Assembly: GCA_964593045.1 (NCBI GenBank)
Contig: CAZQJQ010000005.1
Coordinates: forward strand, 1-47,448
Source of the DNA: JAOAHC01 sp964593045
Lineage (GTDB): Bacteria; Bacillota; Clostridia; TANB77; CAG-465
Length of the DNA stretch: 47,448 bases
Direction of reading: 5' to 3'
Part shown: piece after piece, positions 25,825 to 34,523 of the stretch
Position numbering within the stretch: the first letter of the stretch is position 1
How the letters are laid out: each line of letters starts with the position of its first letter
Notes under the pieces: model-generated
Told to the model about the DNA's origin: nothing
What the model saw: the letters and a program-made list of their open reading frames with translations, nothing else
Databases searched by the model: none
Program-made: the position numbers and the translations under genes

Positions 25825-25856
25825 TTATCCACATATGTGGATAACCCTGTGGATAA
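25825..25856 (+). other. oriC left cluster: three consensus DnaA boxes
   Basis: Three perfect boxes: TTATCCACA at 25825-25833, and its complement TGTGGATAA at 25836-25844 and 25848-25856. They are directly upstream of the dnaA ribosome binding site. They form the upstream half of a bipartite origin and probably autoregulate dnaA. Confidence 0.9.
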
Positions 25857-25892
25857 CTTGTATAAAACATGTGTTTTAAGAAAGGTGGTTTT

Positions 25893-27320
25893 ATGGAAGA
25901 AAACTTTATGAGTATATGGTCTCAAGCCTTAGAAATACTTAAGTCTGAGATTTCTCCTGTAGGTTATAAAACATATGTAGAAGTAATGGTTCCAAGACTT
26001 GTAGATGAAAACACTTTATGTTTTCTTTCACCTTCAAATTATCATATTGATATTTGTAAAAAAAGATATCTTGATCTAATTCAAAATACATTATCTTTTT
26101 TAACAAAAAAATCATATTATATAACTTTTGAAGCAAAAGAAATAATACCAGAAACTTCTACAGAAGAAGAAGAGATCTCTATTAATAACTGCAATATATC
26201 ATATACTACGGAAAACCTTAATAAAACAAATGAAAAAAATTTATCGTGTGATATTATAAAAAACAATAATAACGAAATTAAAGAAACAAAAGATATTGTT
26301 AATCTTAATTCAAAATATACTTTTGAAAACTTTATAATTGGTTCAAATAATAGGTTTGCACATGCTGCAGCATATGCAGTATATGAAAATCCAGGTACAA
26401 AATACAACCCTTTGTTTATATATGGGGGAGTAGGGCTAGGAAAAACACATTTAATGCAAGCTATTGGAAATGCACTGTTGCAAAAAAATCAAAACATCAA
26501 AATTATGTATGCAACAGGAGAATTATTTGCAAATGAACTAGTTTCTGCTATAATGAATAATAAAAATGAAGCATTTAGAAAAAAATATAGAAATATAGAT
26601 TTATTATTAATAGATGATATTCAATTTTTAGCAGGAAAAGAAAAGTGTCAAGAAGAATTCTTTCACACTTTTAACACTTTATTTGAAAGTGGAAAACAAA
26701 TTGTTCTTACTTCTGAAAAGCCACCAAAAGAAATTGATATGTTAGAAGATAGATTAAAAACAAGATTTGATATGGGTCTTTCTGTTGATATTCAAACTCC
26801 TGATTATGAAACGCGTCTTGCTATTCTTAGAAAGAAAGCTCAAAACGAAAGATATATTATAAACGATGATATCCTTATTAAAATAGCTACTAGAGTAAAA
26901 TCTAATATACGTGAATTAGAAGGAGTATTTAATAAATTAGTTGCATATACTTCTTTTACAAATAATGACTTAACTGACTCTGTAGTAGAAAACACTATTG
27001 AATCTATTTTAGTAAAAAATACAAAAGTATTAACTAGTAAACTGATAATGCAAGTTGTTTCTAAGTTTTTTAATATAAAAGTATCAGATATGGTAAGTTC
27101 AAAAAAATCAAACAGTATAGCTTTTCCTAGACAAATAGCTATGTTTTTATGTAGAGAAGTAGCTAACATGTCTTTTCCAAACATAGGAAAAGATTTTGGA
27201 GGAAGAGATCATTCAACAGTATTACATGCTTATTCAAAGATAAAAGAAGAATATAACAATAATACAGAAACAAGAGATTTAATAGAAGATATTAAAAAAA
27301 GCTTATCTATAGCAGACTAA
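25893..27320 (+). CDS. dnaA: Chromosomal replication initiator DnaA
   Basis: A 475-residue AAA+ initiator. Domain I covers residues 1-80, a low-complexity Asn/Glu linker (domain II) spans about 85-140, and domain III has Walker A GGVGLGKTH and Walker B LLIDDIQF. Domain IV ends with the DNA-binding signature GRDHSTVLHAYSKI. The start at 25893 has AAAGGTGG upstream; a GTG eight codons earlier is not in the family. DnaA-box clusters flank the gene on both sides, as in Bacillus. Confidence 0.97.
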   Translation: MEENFMSIWSQALEILKSEISPVGYKTYVEVMVPRLVDENTLCFLSPSNYHIDICKKRYLDLIQNTLSFLTKKSYYITFEAKEIIPETSTEEEEISINNCNISYTTENLNKTNEKNLSCDIIKNNNNEIKETKDIVNLNSKYTFENFIIGSNNRFAHAAAYAVYENPGTKYNPLFIYGGVGLGKTHLMQAIGNALLQKNQNIKIMYATGELFANELVSAIMNNKNEAFRKKYRNIDLLLIDDIQFLAGKEKCQEEFFHTFNTLFESGKQIVLTSEKPPKEIDMLEDRLKTRFDMGLSVDIQTPDYETRLAILRKKAQNERYIINDDILIKIATRVKSNIRELEGVFNKLVAYTSFTNNDLTDSVVENTIESILVKNTKVLTSKLIMQVVSKFFNIKVSDMVSSKKSNSIAFPRQIAMFLCREVANMSFPNIGKDFGGRDHSTVLHAYSKIKEEYNNNTETRDLIEDIKKSLSIAD

Positions 27321-27376
27321 AGAATAATATTTCAAATTTATTACAATGATATTTCAATAAAGTTACATTAAAAAAG

Positions 27377-27599
27377 TTATCCACTTTTTGTTGTGGATAA
27401 TGTTGTGGACAAACTGTGTATAATTTAATTTTGTAATAGTTATACACAACAAATGTATGTTCTGTGGATAAATTTTACTAGTTTTCCACAGAGTTATACA
27501 CACTAATTTTATTAGTATTTATCTGTGATACAGTATGTTTTCCACAGTATCCACAATACCTACTACTACTACTACTAAATATTAATAATATATATATGT
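27377..27599 (+). other. oriC right half: DnaA boxes, trios and unwinding element
   Basis: A box-rich stretch between dnaA and dnaN. Perfect boxes are at 27392-27400 and 27463-27471. Boxes with one or two mismatches are at 27377-27385, 27404-27412, 27415-27423, 27440-27448, 27482-27490, 27494-27502, 27538-27546 and 27547-27555. The last box is followed within five bases by TAC repeats and then a run of only A and T to 27597. This is the order known for basal unwinding in Bacillus: DnaA boxes, trios, AT-rich melt. Confidence 0.9.
27561..27577 (+). repeat. DnaA-trio repeat at the unwinding element
   Basis: Five consecutive TAC units plus TA (TACTACTACTACTACTA). DnaA-trios are 3-base repeats read by the DnaA AAA+ domain on one strand of the unwinding element. 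This run is uninterrupted and longer than the minimum described for the family. Confidence 0.8.
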
Positions 27600-27635
27600 A
27601 AGCATGTTGAAAATGTGAAAAAAGGAGAAAAGAAT

Positions 27636-28754
27636 ATGAAAATAGAATGTAAAACTCAGGATTTAATAAATGGTCTTAATATTGTTTTTAAAACATCTGG
27701 ATCTAGAACTACAATGCCTATATTAGAAGGTGTATTAATAGAAGCATATGATAATAAATTAAAATTAACAACAAACGATCTAGAAATTGGATGTGAACAT
27801 ATTTTAAAATGTGATGTAATAGAAGAAGGAAAAACAGTTGTTGATATAAAAATGTTAAATGAAATAGTACGTAAATTAGAGACTACTATGTTATTAATTG
27901 AAGCAGATGAAAATATTTTTAAAATAGATTCAACAAACGGATTATTTAAGTTAACTGTAATGAATCCAGATGAATATCCAAAATTACCTGTGTTATCTGT
28001 TGATAATAATATAGAAATTGATCAAAAAATAATAAAAGATATGATAAGAAAAACATTATTTGCTGTAAGTGTAGATGAAACAAGACCAGTATATACAGGA
28101 GCTTTACTTAAAGTAGAAAATAATATTATATCACTTGTAGCAATTGATGGTTTCAGACTTGCTATAAAAAAATATGAATCAAATAAAAATATAAAAGATT
28201 TTAAAGCAATAATACCAGGAAAAGTTTTATCAGAGTTATTAAAAATATTAACAGATCAAGAAAATGAAATTGTTAAAATAGGAGTAAATAAAAATCAAGC
28301 AATTTTTGAAATTCAAAACAGTTTAATTATAAGTAGAATAATAGAAGGTGAGTTTCTAAACTATAATAATATTATACCAGAAAATAGAGAAACAAGAATA
28401 AAAGTAAAAACAAAAAATATTTTAGATTCTTTTGAAAGAGTAGCTCTTTTTGCAAAAGAAAATACAGAAAAAGATAAAAAAGCTCCAGTTAAAATGTCAA
28501 TTAATTTAGAAGGATTAACTCTTAGTTGTATAAGTCAAACAGGAGATGCAAAAGAAATTATTTCTGCAGTTGTAGAAGGAAAAGAGTTAGATATAGGATT
28601 TAATCCAAGATATATAATAGATGCATTAAAAGTAATAGAAGATGATGAAATATATATTGATTTTAATTCTAGTATTTCACCTGCTTTAATAAAACCAATA
28701 AATGGATTTGAATATATGTATATAGTGCTTCCTATAAAGCTAAAGCAAGATTAA
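27636..28754 (+). CDS. dnaN: DNA polymerase III beta clamp
   Basis: A 372-residue sliding clamp made of three topologically equal domains. The family motifs visible include the early SRTTMPILEGVLIEA segment, DGFRLA in the middle domain, and the C-terminal YMYIVLPIKL that ends the hydrophobic partner-binding groove. The ATG at 27636 is chosen because GGAG lies 9 bases upstream; the GTG seven codons earlier is in the leader. It follows the oriC unwinding element by about 35 bases. Confidence 0.96.
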   Translation: MKIECKTQDLINGLNIVFKTSGSRTTMPILEGVLIEAYDNKLKLTTNDLEIGCEHILKCDVIEEGKTVVDIKMLNEIVRKLETTMLLIEADENIFKIDSTNGLFKLTVMNPDEYPKLPVLSVDNNIEIDQKIIKDMIRKTLFAVSVDETRPVYTGALLKVENNIISLVAIDGFRLAIKKYESNKNIKDFKAIIPGKVLSELLKILTDQENEIVKIGVNKNQAIFEIQNSLIISRIIEGEFLNYNNIIPENRETRIKVKTKNILDSFERVALFAKENTEKDKKAPVKMSINLEGLTLSCISQTGDAKEIISAVVEGKELDIGFNPRYIIDALKVIEDDEIYIDFNSSISPALIKPINGFEYMYIVLPIKLKQD

Positions 28755-28770
28755 TAAAGGAAAAAAAGAA

Positions 28771-29862
28771 ATGTATTTAAAAAAATTAAAAATTACTAAT
28801 TTTAGAAATTATGAAGAAGAAAATATTAGTTTAATAAATGGTATAAATCTTTTTTTAGGAGATAATGCACAAGGAAAGACAAATATAATAGAAGCTATAT
28901 ATATGAATGCTTTTGGTAAATCATATAGAACAAGTAAAGATGTTGAAGTTATAAATTTCAATAAAGAATTTTTAAAAGTAGAACTAGAAATATATGATGA
29001 ATTAGAAAAATCAGATAAAAATATAGAGGTATATATAGATAATATAGGAAGAAAAAGAATAAAAGAAGAAGGAGTAACAATAAAAAAAATACAAGACCAT
29101 GTTGGAAAAATTCCAATAGTTATTTTTTCTCCAGATTCACTTGATATTATAAAAGGATCTCCACAAAAAAGAAGAAAATTTATTGATTCAATATGTTGTC
29201 AACTATCAAAGAAATATTATATTTCTCTTCAAGAGTATTTAAAATGTTTAAAATTAAAAAATAATATTTTGAAAAATAATAAAAATGAAATTGATTTTGA
29301 TTATATTGAAGTTTTACATGAAAAAATGAGTGATTATATAAAATTCATAGTAGAATACAGAAAAAATATTGTTAATAAATTACTTTTTTATGCAAAAAAC
29401 ATACAAAAAAGTATAACAGAAGAAAAAGAAGATATAAATATTGAGTATATTTCAGATTTTTTAAATAAAGAAAAATCTGAAATTAAAAAAATACTAGATG
29501 AATATTTAAAAATAGATATAATTAGAAAAATGTCGGTAAAAGGTATTCAAAAAGATGATATATATATATATATAAATAATAAAGAAGTAAATAAATATGG
29601 TTCTCAAGGTCAGTGTAGAACATCTCTTTTAACATTAGAACTTTCAAACTTTGAATTGCTAAAAGAGGAAATAAAACAGACTCCTATATTGTTATTAGAT
29701 GATATAATGTCTGAATTAGATTCAAAAAGAATAACATTTCTTTTAGAGTATATAAAAAAGTATCAAAGTGTTATAACAACAACAGATATGAACTTTTTAA
29801 AAAGCATAGAAAATATAAAAATTTTAAAAGTTTTAAATGGTAGACTTGAAAATAATATATAA
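28771..29862 (+). CDS. recF: DNA recombination/repair protein RecF
   Basis: A 363-residue SMC-like ATPase. Walker A is GDNAQGKTN near residue 31, the signature region contains YGSQGQCRTS, and Walker B is LLLDDIMSELD. It promotes RecA loading at gaps with RecO and RecR. It starts 16 bases after dnaN; the small S4-domain gene (yaaA) that lies between them in Bacillus is absent. Confidence 0.95.
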   Translation: MYLKKLKITNFRNYEEENISLINGINLFLGDNAQGKTNIIEAIYMNAFGKSYRTSKDVEVINFNKEFLKVELEIYDELEKSDKNIEVYIDNIGRKRIKEEGVTIKKIQDHVGKIPIVIFSPDSLDIIKGSPQKRRKFIDSICCQLSKKYYISLQEYLKCLKLKNNILKNNKNEIDFDYIEVLHEKMSDYIKFIVEYRKNIVNKLLFYAKNIQKSITEEKEDINIEYISDFLNKEKSEIKKILDEYLKIDIIRKMSVKGIQKDDIYIYINNKEVNKYGSQGQCRTSLLTLELSNFELLKEEIKQTPILLLDDIMSELDSKRITFLLEYIKKYQSVITTTDMNFLKSIENIKILKVLNGRLENNI

Positions 29863-29910
29863 AATATGATATAAATAATATGACATATTAAAAAGAAAGA
29901 GGGTAAGAAA

Positions 29911-31827
29911 GTGGCAAATTATGATGAAAACCAAATACAAGTATTAGAAGGCTTAGAGGCAGTAAGAAAAAGACCAGGTATGTACATAGGAAGTGTTTCA
30001 GAAAGAGGATTACATCACTTAGTTTATGAAATAGTAGATAATAGTGTAGATGAAGCATTAGCAGGATTTTGTAATGAAATAAATATAGAAATTCTACCAG
30101 GGAATGTTATTACAGTACAAGATAATGGAAGAGGAATACCTCTTGGAAAACATCCAAAAATGGGAATTCCAGCAATAGAAGTTGTATATACAGTACTTCA
30201 TGCAGGTGGAAAATTTGGTGGAGGAGGATATAAAGTATCCGGTGGACTTCATGGTGTTGGAGCATCAGTTGTTAACGCTTTATCTGAATCTCTTACTTCA
30301 GAAGTTTCAAATGGTGATGGGCTTTATTCTATTAGCTTTGAAAGAGGTAAAGTTACAGAAAAACTTCATAAAATAGGAGATAGTAATAAAAGAGGAACAA
30401 AAGTTATATTTAAACCAGATTCTGAAATTTTTGAAACAATAGAATTTAATGCAGAAACTCTTGCACAAAGATTTAGAGAAATGGCATTTTTAAATAAAGG
30501 TTTGAAAATCACATTAGAAGATAAAAGAGAAGAAGAATCTGTTAAAAGAGAGTATCATTATGAAGGTGGAATAATTTCTTTTGTAGAATATTTAAATAAA
30601 AATAAAGAACCTGTTCATAAACAAATAATATATTTTGATACAACACAAGATGATGTTGAAGTAGAAGTTGCTTTTCAATATACTACTGCTTATTCAGAAA
30701 ACATATTTTCTTTTGTAAATAATATTAATACAATTGAAGGTGGAACTCATGTTGATGGATTTAAAAGAGGACTTACAAAAATATTTAATGATTATGCAAG
30801 AAGATTTAATATTTTAAAAGATAAAGATTCAAATTTGCAAGGAGAAGATGTAAGAGAAGGAATAACAGCAATAGTAAGTGTAAGGGTAATGGATCCTCAA
30901 TTTGAAGGACAAACAAAAACAAAATTAGGAAATAGTAATGTAATGTCTATTGTAAATAGCGTTATGATTGATAAAGTTGCTACATTTTTAGAAGAAAATC
31001 CAGCTGTTGCAAAATCAATTCTTGAAAAAACAATCTCTGCTTCAAGAGCAAGAGAAGCTGCAAGAAAAGCAAGAGAATTAGTTAGAAGAAAATCCGCATT
31101 AGAATCAACTACATTACCTGGAAAGCTTGCTGACTGTCAAGAAAAAGATGCAAGTAAATGCGAAATATATTTAGTTGAGGGAGATTCTGCGGGTGGTAGT
31201 GCAAAACAAGGAAGAGATAGAAGACATCAAGCAATATTACCTCTTTGGGGAAAAATGATAAATGTAGAAAAAACAAGAGCAGATAAAATATATAACAATG
31301 ATAAACTTTCTCCAGTAATAATTGCACTTGGAGCAGGAATAGGAAATGATTTTAATATTGAAAAATTAAGATATCATAAAATTATATTAATGGCAGATGC
31401 CGATGTAGATGGAGCTCATATAAGAACATTATTATTAACATTCTTCTTTAGATACATGAGACCATTAGTAGAAAATGGCAATATATACATAGCACAGCCA
31501 CCTTTATTTAAACTTTCTAAAAAAGGAATGAAGGATATATATTGTTTTAATGAAGCAGAATTAGAAAAAAAATTAAAAGAATTAGAAGAACAAGGAATAA
31601 AAAGAGAATCATTAAATATGCAAAGATATAAAGGTCTTGGTGAAATGAATTCAGAACAATTATGGGAGACAACAATGAATCCAGAAACTAGAACTATTTT
31701 AAAAGTAGAATTAGAAGATGCAGCGGCAGCAGATAGAACATTTACTATTCTTATGGGAGAAAATGTAGAACCAAGAAGAGAGTTTATTGAACAAAATGCA
31801 AAATATGTAACAAATCTAGATATATAA
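29911..31827 (+). CDS. gyrB: DNA gyrase subunit B
   Basis: A 638-residue type IIA topoisomerase subunit. It has the GHKL ATPase motifs (EIVDNSVDEALAG, DNGRGIP, GGLHGVGASVVNA), QTKTKLGN, and a TOPRIM domain with EGDSAGGSAKQGRDR and DADVDGAHIRTLL. Length and QTK loop fit GyrB rather than ParE. The start is GTG at 29911 after AAAGAGGGTAAG. gyrA does not follow; an SDR gene does, so the usual gyrB-gyrA pair is split. Confidence 0.96.
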   Translation: MANYDENQIQVLEGLEAVRKRPGMYIGSVSERGLHHLVYEIVDNSVDEALAGFCNEINIEILPGNVITVQDNGRGIPLGKHPKMGIPAIEVVYTVLHAGGKFGGGGYKVSGGLHGVGASVVNALSESLTSEVSNGDGLYSISFERGKVTEKLHKIGDSNKRGTKVIFKPDSEIFETIEFNAETLAQRFREMAFLNKGLKITLEDKREEESVKREYHYEGGIISFVEYLNKNKEPVHKQIIYFDTTQDDVEVEVAFQYTTAYSENIFSFVNNINTIEGGTHVDGFKRGLTKIFNDYARRFNILKDKDSNLQGEDVREGITAIVSVRVMDPQFEGQTKTKLGNSNVMSIVNSVMIDKVATFLEENPAVAKSILEKTISASRAREAARKARELVRRKSALESTTLPGKLADCQEKDASKCEIYLVEGDSAGGSAKQGRDRRHQAILPLWGKMINVEKTRADKIYNNDKLSPVIIALGAGIGNDFNIEKLRYHKIILMADADVDGAHIRTLLLTFFFRYMRPLVENGNIYIAQPPLFKLSKKGMKDIYCFNEAELEKKLKELEEQGIKRESLNMQRYKGLGEMNSEQLWETTMNPETRTILKVELEDAAAADRTFTILMGENVEPRREFIEQNAKYVTNLDI

Positions 31828-31883
31828 TTTTTTAAAGATAGTTTAATGTCGATAAAAAATAATAAAAAAAAATATATAATAAA

Positions 31884-31923
31884 ACAAGGCTTTTTTATAC
31901 GATTATAGTATTAAAAGCCTTGT
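31884..31923 (+). terminator. Hairpin after gyrB
   Basis: ACAAGGCTTTT...TATAC paired with GTATTAAAAGCCTTGT around a 7-base loop. The U tract after it (UAUUUU) is weak, so it may be a leaky terminator. It ends about 8 bases before the ribosome binding site of the next gene. Confidence 0.55.
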
Positions 31924-31943
31924 ATTTTAAAAAGGTGTGTTTT

Positions 31944-32693
31944 ATGGGAAAAATAAAAAATGAAAAAAAAATAGTTTTAGTAACAGGATCAAGTAGGGGA
32001 ATTGGAAAATCATGTGTAACAGAGTTTGCAAAAAAAGGATATAGTGTTGTTATTAACTATAATAAAAACGAAAGAGAGGCAAAAAAATTAGAAGAAAATA
32101 TTCTAAAAGAATATAACATTGAAACTCTTTTAATAAAAGCAGATATTTCAAAAGAAGATCAAGTAAAAAATATGATTGATTTAATAATTAATAAATTTGA
32201 AAAAATAGATGTACTTGTAAATAATGCAGGTGTTGAAATAGATAAACCTTTTGAACAAAGAAAATTAGAAGATTTTAAAAATACATTTGAAGTAAATGTT
32301 TATGGGCTGTTTTTAGTTACAAAATATGTTTCAAAACACATGATGGATAAAAAAACAGGCGTTATAATAAATATATCTTCAACAAGCGGATATAAATATA
32401 GTGATCCTCAAAGTATTGACTATAATGCATCAAAAGCAGCAGTTATTTCTTTAACACATGACTTTGCTATGCAATTTCAACCTTTTATACGAGTAAATGC
32501 AATTGCTCCTGGTTGGATAGATACGGATTTAAACAATAATTTAGGAGAAGATTTCTATAAGAAAGAAAAAGAAAAAATATATTTAAAAAGAATTGGAAAA
32601 CCAGAAGATGTTGCAAAACTAGCGGTATTTTTGGCTTCAGATGATGCAAATTATATTAATAATGAAGTAATAATAGTAGATGGAGGAATGTAA
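31944..32693 (+). CDS. Short-chain dehydrogenase/reductase (FabG-like)
   Basis: A 249-residue classical SDR. It has the cofactor motif TGSSRGIGK (residues 14-22), NNAG near 90, a catalytic Ser in NISSTSG and the YNASKAA Tyr/Lys pair, and ends in IIVDGGM. The sequence resembles 3-oxoacyl-ACP reductase (FabG), but without a fatty-acid gene cluster nearby the substrate cannot be named. The start at 31944 has AAAGGTG upstream; a TTG eight codons earlier was rejected. It stands alone between gyrB and a decayed regulator. Confidence 0.85.
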   Translation: MGKIKNEKKIVLVTGSSRGIGKSCVTEFAKKGYSVVINYNKNEREAKKLEENILKEYNIETLLIKADISKEDQVKNMIDLIINKFEKIDVLVNNAGVEIDKPFEQRKLEDFKNTFEVNVYGLFLVTKYVSKHMMDKKTGVIINISSTSGYKYSDPQSIDYNASKAAVISLTHDFAMQFQPFIRVNAIAPGWIDTDLNNNLGEDFYKKEKEKIYLKRIGKPEDVAKLAVFLASDDANYINNEVIIVDGGM

Positions 32694-32721
32694 AAATATT
32701 TTTAGTAGTTGACAAACAAAG

Positions 32722-32910
32722 CAAAATAATTTAAAAGAATATAGAACAAAAATAAATATAAATCAACAAGATTTTGGTAAACTTGTAGGCGTATCAAGAC
32801 AAACAATTAGTTTAATTGAAAGGGGAGATTATTATCCTTCTGTAACACTTGATATAAAAATATCAAAAATTTTTAAAGTAAAAGTAGAAGATATTTTTAC
32901 CTATGAGTAG
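32722..32910 (+). pseudogene. XRE-family HTH regulator without a start codon
   Basis: The 62 codons from 32722 encode an almost complete small Cro/CI-type regulator: LKEYRTKININQQDFGKLVG, VSRQTISLIERGDYYPSVTL, then a C-terminal IFKVKVEDIFTYE. No ATG, GTG or TTG lies between the upstream in-frame TGA (32710-32712) and the conserved body, and there is no ribosome binding site. The codon before the body is AAG, one substitution from ATG. Such regulators usually pair with a small membrane protein, which here follows and overlaps and is also broken. I read this as a decayed regulator; an unusual ATA start cannot be excluded. Confidence 0.7.
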
Positions 32911-33290
32911 GAATAAAATGAATAAAAAATCTATTAAAAAGTATTTAAAAACATTACTACTTTATTTTGGTATAGGAGCAATAATTGGCTTTATGATGTC
33001 TTGGCTAAATTTTTCAGAGATTTTAGTATTAGAAAATATTAAAATTAGTACAGTAGTAGAAATAATATCTAAAACTTTTGCTCATGGGATGATAATAGGA
33101 GGGCTATTACTTACAATTATTGCTGACCATATATTATATAAACAAAGTAAGCGTATTAATGGTAATAGTAATTATAGCAGGGGTTTTCTTTGATATAGGT
33201 ATATTCCCAATATTTATTGTAGGAATTATATATTTTGCAAGCATAGGTTCGTACTATTATTTTTCATATAAAACAGAGTATTTAAAATAA
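32903..33290 (+). pseudogene. Frameshifted small membrane protein paired with the XRE remnant
   Basis: Frame 1 (ATG at 32903 or 32918) gives about 90 residues with two hydrophobic helices (about 19-38 and 55-76), ending with a non-hydrophobic tail and TGA at 33191. Frame 2 (+1), from about 33147 to TAA at 33288-33290, carries two further helices (IIAGVFFDIGIFPIFIVGIIYF and following). Joined, they would make a four-helix protein of about 130 residues, so a one-base insertion or two-base deletion near 33110-33150 has probably broken it. The pair is known as regulator plus membrane partner in Clostridia; I do not name the family. Confidence 0.55.
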
Positions 33291-33374
33291 CGGTTTTAAT
33301 ATGTATAACCAAAAAAGTTAAAGTAATATTATAAAAACAAAAATTTACTTTAGAATATATAAAAACGATTACTG

Positions 33375-33423
33375 TACAACATAAAAAGCCAAGATTTGAT
33401 TTAAATCTGGCTTTTTTATGTTG
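33375..33423 (+). terminator. Terminator after the decayed pair
   Basis: A long hairpin: ACAACATAAAAAGCCAAGATTT paired with AAATCTGGCTTTTTTATGTTGT around GATTT. Its U run lies inside the 3' arm, so a shorter stem (GCCAAGATTT / AAATCTGGC plus six U) is the functional terminator. From 33424 to 33572 I see only two weak small hairpins. Confidence 0.75.
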
Positions 33424-33572
33424 TATCTGATAAACTTTTAGGTAAACTCCTTGGAGTTAAAGACTTTTTTTAATATAAGATAAATTTGTTTTATAATATA
33501 TTAAATAACAAAAAATTAACCGGTGGTTATTGTTTTTTTTATGTATTTGCCATGTTAATTTATATATATCTA

Positions 33573-33601
33573 TTGACAAACAAACAAATTTAAAGTATAA
33601 T
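33573..33601 (+). promoter_or_regulatory. Promoter of the infC-rpmI-rplT operon
   Basis: A perfect TTGACA (33573-33578), 17 bases, TATAAT (33596-33601). It predicts a start near 33608 and a leader of about 160 bases. Confidence 0.9.
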
Positions 33602-33607
33602 ATGCTC

Positions 33608-33746
33608 ATAAGCAGAGGAAGTCTTCTCACCTTATGGGTTTTGTCTTGATAAGGTTAAAATAAAATAATATATTACTATATATATGTAATTGTATATTTT
33701 GTTTTTATGAGGAGATTGTCTACTTAAAAGTAAACAATCTTTTTTG
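33608..33746 (+). ncRNA. infC leader with attenuator (L20-leader type)
   Basis: The leader can form ACCTTAT...ATAAGGT (about 33630-33655), a long-range CTCATAA (33604 on) with TTATGAG (33704 on), and a terminator AGATTGT...ACAATCT (33713-33740) ending in six T. In Bacilli and Clostridia, ribosomal protein L20 binds the infC leader and favours the terminator to limit its own operon. The position and architecture fit; I could not align it to the family model. Confidence 0.7.
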
Positions 33747-33770
33747 TATATATTTTTGGAGGTGTTTAAT

Positions 33771-34280
33771 ATAAAACAAGATTTTTTAATAAATGGGCAA
33801 ATTAAATTTGACAAGGTTCAAGTAATATCTGAAGAAGGAGAAAAATATGGAGTAATGTCTTCAGAAAAAGCACAACAATTAGCTGATGACAAAGGAGTAG
33901 ATCTAGTATTAGTAGCTCCTAATGGTGAGGTTCCTGTATGTAAATTAATGGATTATAGCAAATATAAGTTTGAAATGGCTAAAAAAGCAAAAGAAGCTAA
34001 AAAAAATCAAAAAGTAGTAGAAATAAAAGAAATAAGATTATCTCCTACAATTGACAAACATGATATGGAAGTAAAAGCAAAAAATGCTATTAAATTTTTA
34101 GATTCAGGAGATAAAGTTAAAGTTTCCATGAAATTTAGAGGAAGACAACTTAATTTTATAAATCAAGGAAAAGAAATTATGCTTTCATTTAAAGATATGA
34201 TTGAAAATTGCCAAATTGACAAAGATGCTAAATTAGAAGGAAAAAATCTAGTAATGTTTTTAGCACCTAAGCAAAAATAA
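33771..34280 (+). CDS. infC: Translation initiation factor IF-3, AUA start
   Basis: A 169-residue IF-3. It has an N-terminal domain (FLINGQIKFDKVQVI), the conserved MDYSKYKFEMAKKAKEAKKNQ linker and the C-terminal KEIRLSPTIDKHD domain with KVSMKFRGR. A start at ATA (33771) is proposed because it sits 8 bases after GGAGG (33758-33762) and gives the family N-terminus. IF-3 genes characteristically use rare AUU/AUC/AUA starts so that IF-3 controls its own synthesis. The only standard starts in frame, a TTG at 33744 and GTG at 33762, lie before or inside the ribosome binding site. It is followed by rpmI and rplT. Confidence 0.92.
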   Translation: MKQDFLINGQIKFDKVQVISEEGEKYGVMSSEKAQQLADDKGVDLVLVAPNGEVPVCKLMDYSKYKFEMAKKAKEAKKNQKVVEIKEIRLSPTIDKHDMEVKAKNAIKFLDSGDKVKVSMKFRGRQLNFINQGKEIMLSFKDMIENCQIDKDAKLEGKNLVMFLAPKQK

Positions 34281-34304
34281 AAAGAAAATAAGGAGGATGT
34301 AGTT

Positions 34305-34502
34305 ATGCCAAAAATAAAAACACATAGTTCAGCAAAAAAAAGATTATCAGTTACAAAATCTGGTAAAGTTAAAAAAACAGTGGCAAATAGAGCTCATAAA
34401 TTAACAGGAAAGAGTTCAAAAAGAAAAATGTCATTAAAACAAGCATCTTATGTAGATAATGCAAATAAGAATGCAGTAAAAAAATTATTACCATATAGTT
34501 AG
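34305..34502 (+). CDS. rpmI: Ribosomal protein bL35
   Basis: A 65-residue basic protein with the L35 sequence (MPKIKTHSSAKKRLSVTKSG and the conserved AHKLTGKSSKRKM segment). It has AAGGAGG upstream and is the middle gene of the infC-rpmI-rplT operon. Confidence 0.96.
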   Translation: MPKIKTHSSAKKRLSVTKSGKVKKTVANRAHKLTGKSSKRKMSLKQASYVDNANKNAVKKLLPYS

Positions 34503-34523
34503 TATAAAAAGGAGGAAAATAAA

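Noticed and set aside
27561..27577. TAC repeats as a simple microsatellite or CRISPR-like repeat
   Set aside because: The position directly after DnaA boxes and before an A/T stretch fits DnaA-trios better.
31840..31850. A Spo0A box after gyrB (TGTCGAT)
   Set aside because: One mismatch in the core, no promoter or DnaA box next to it.
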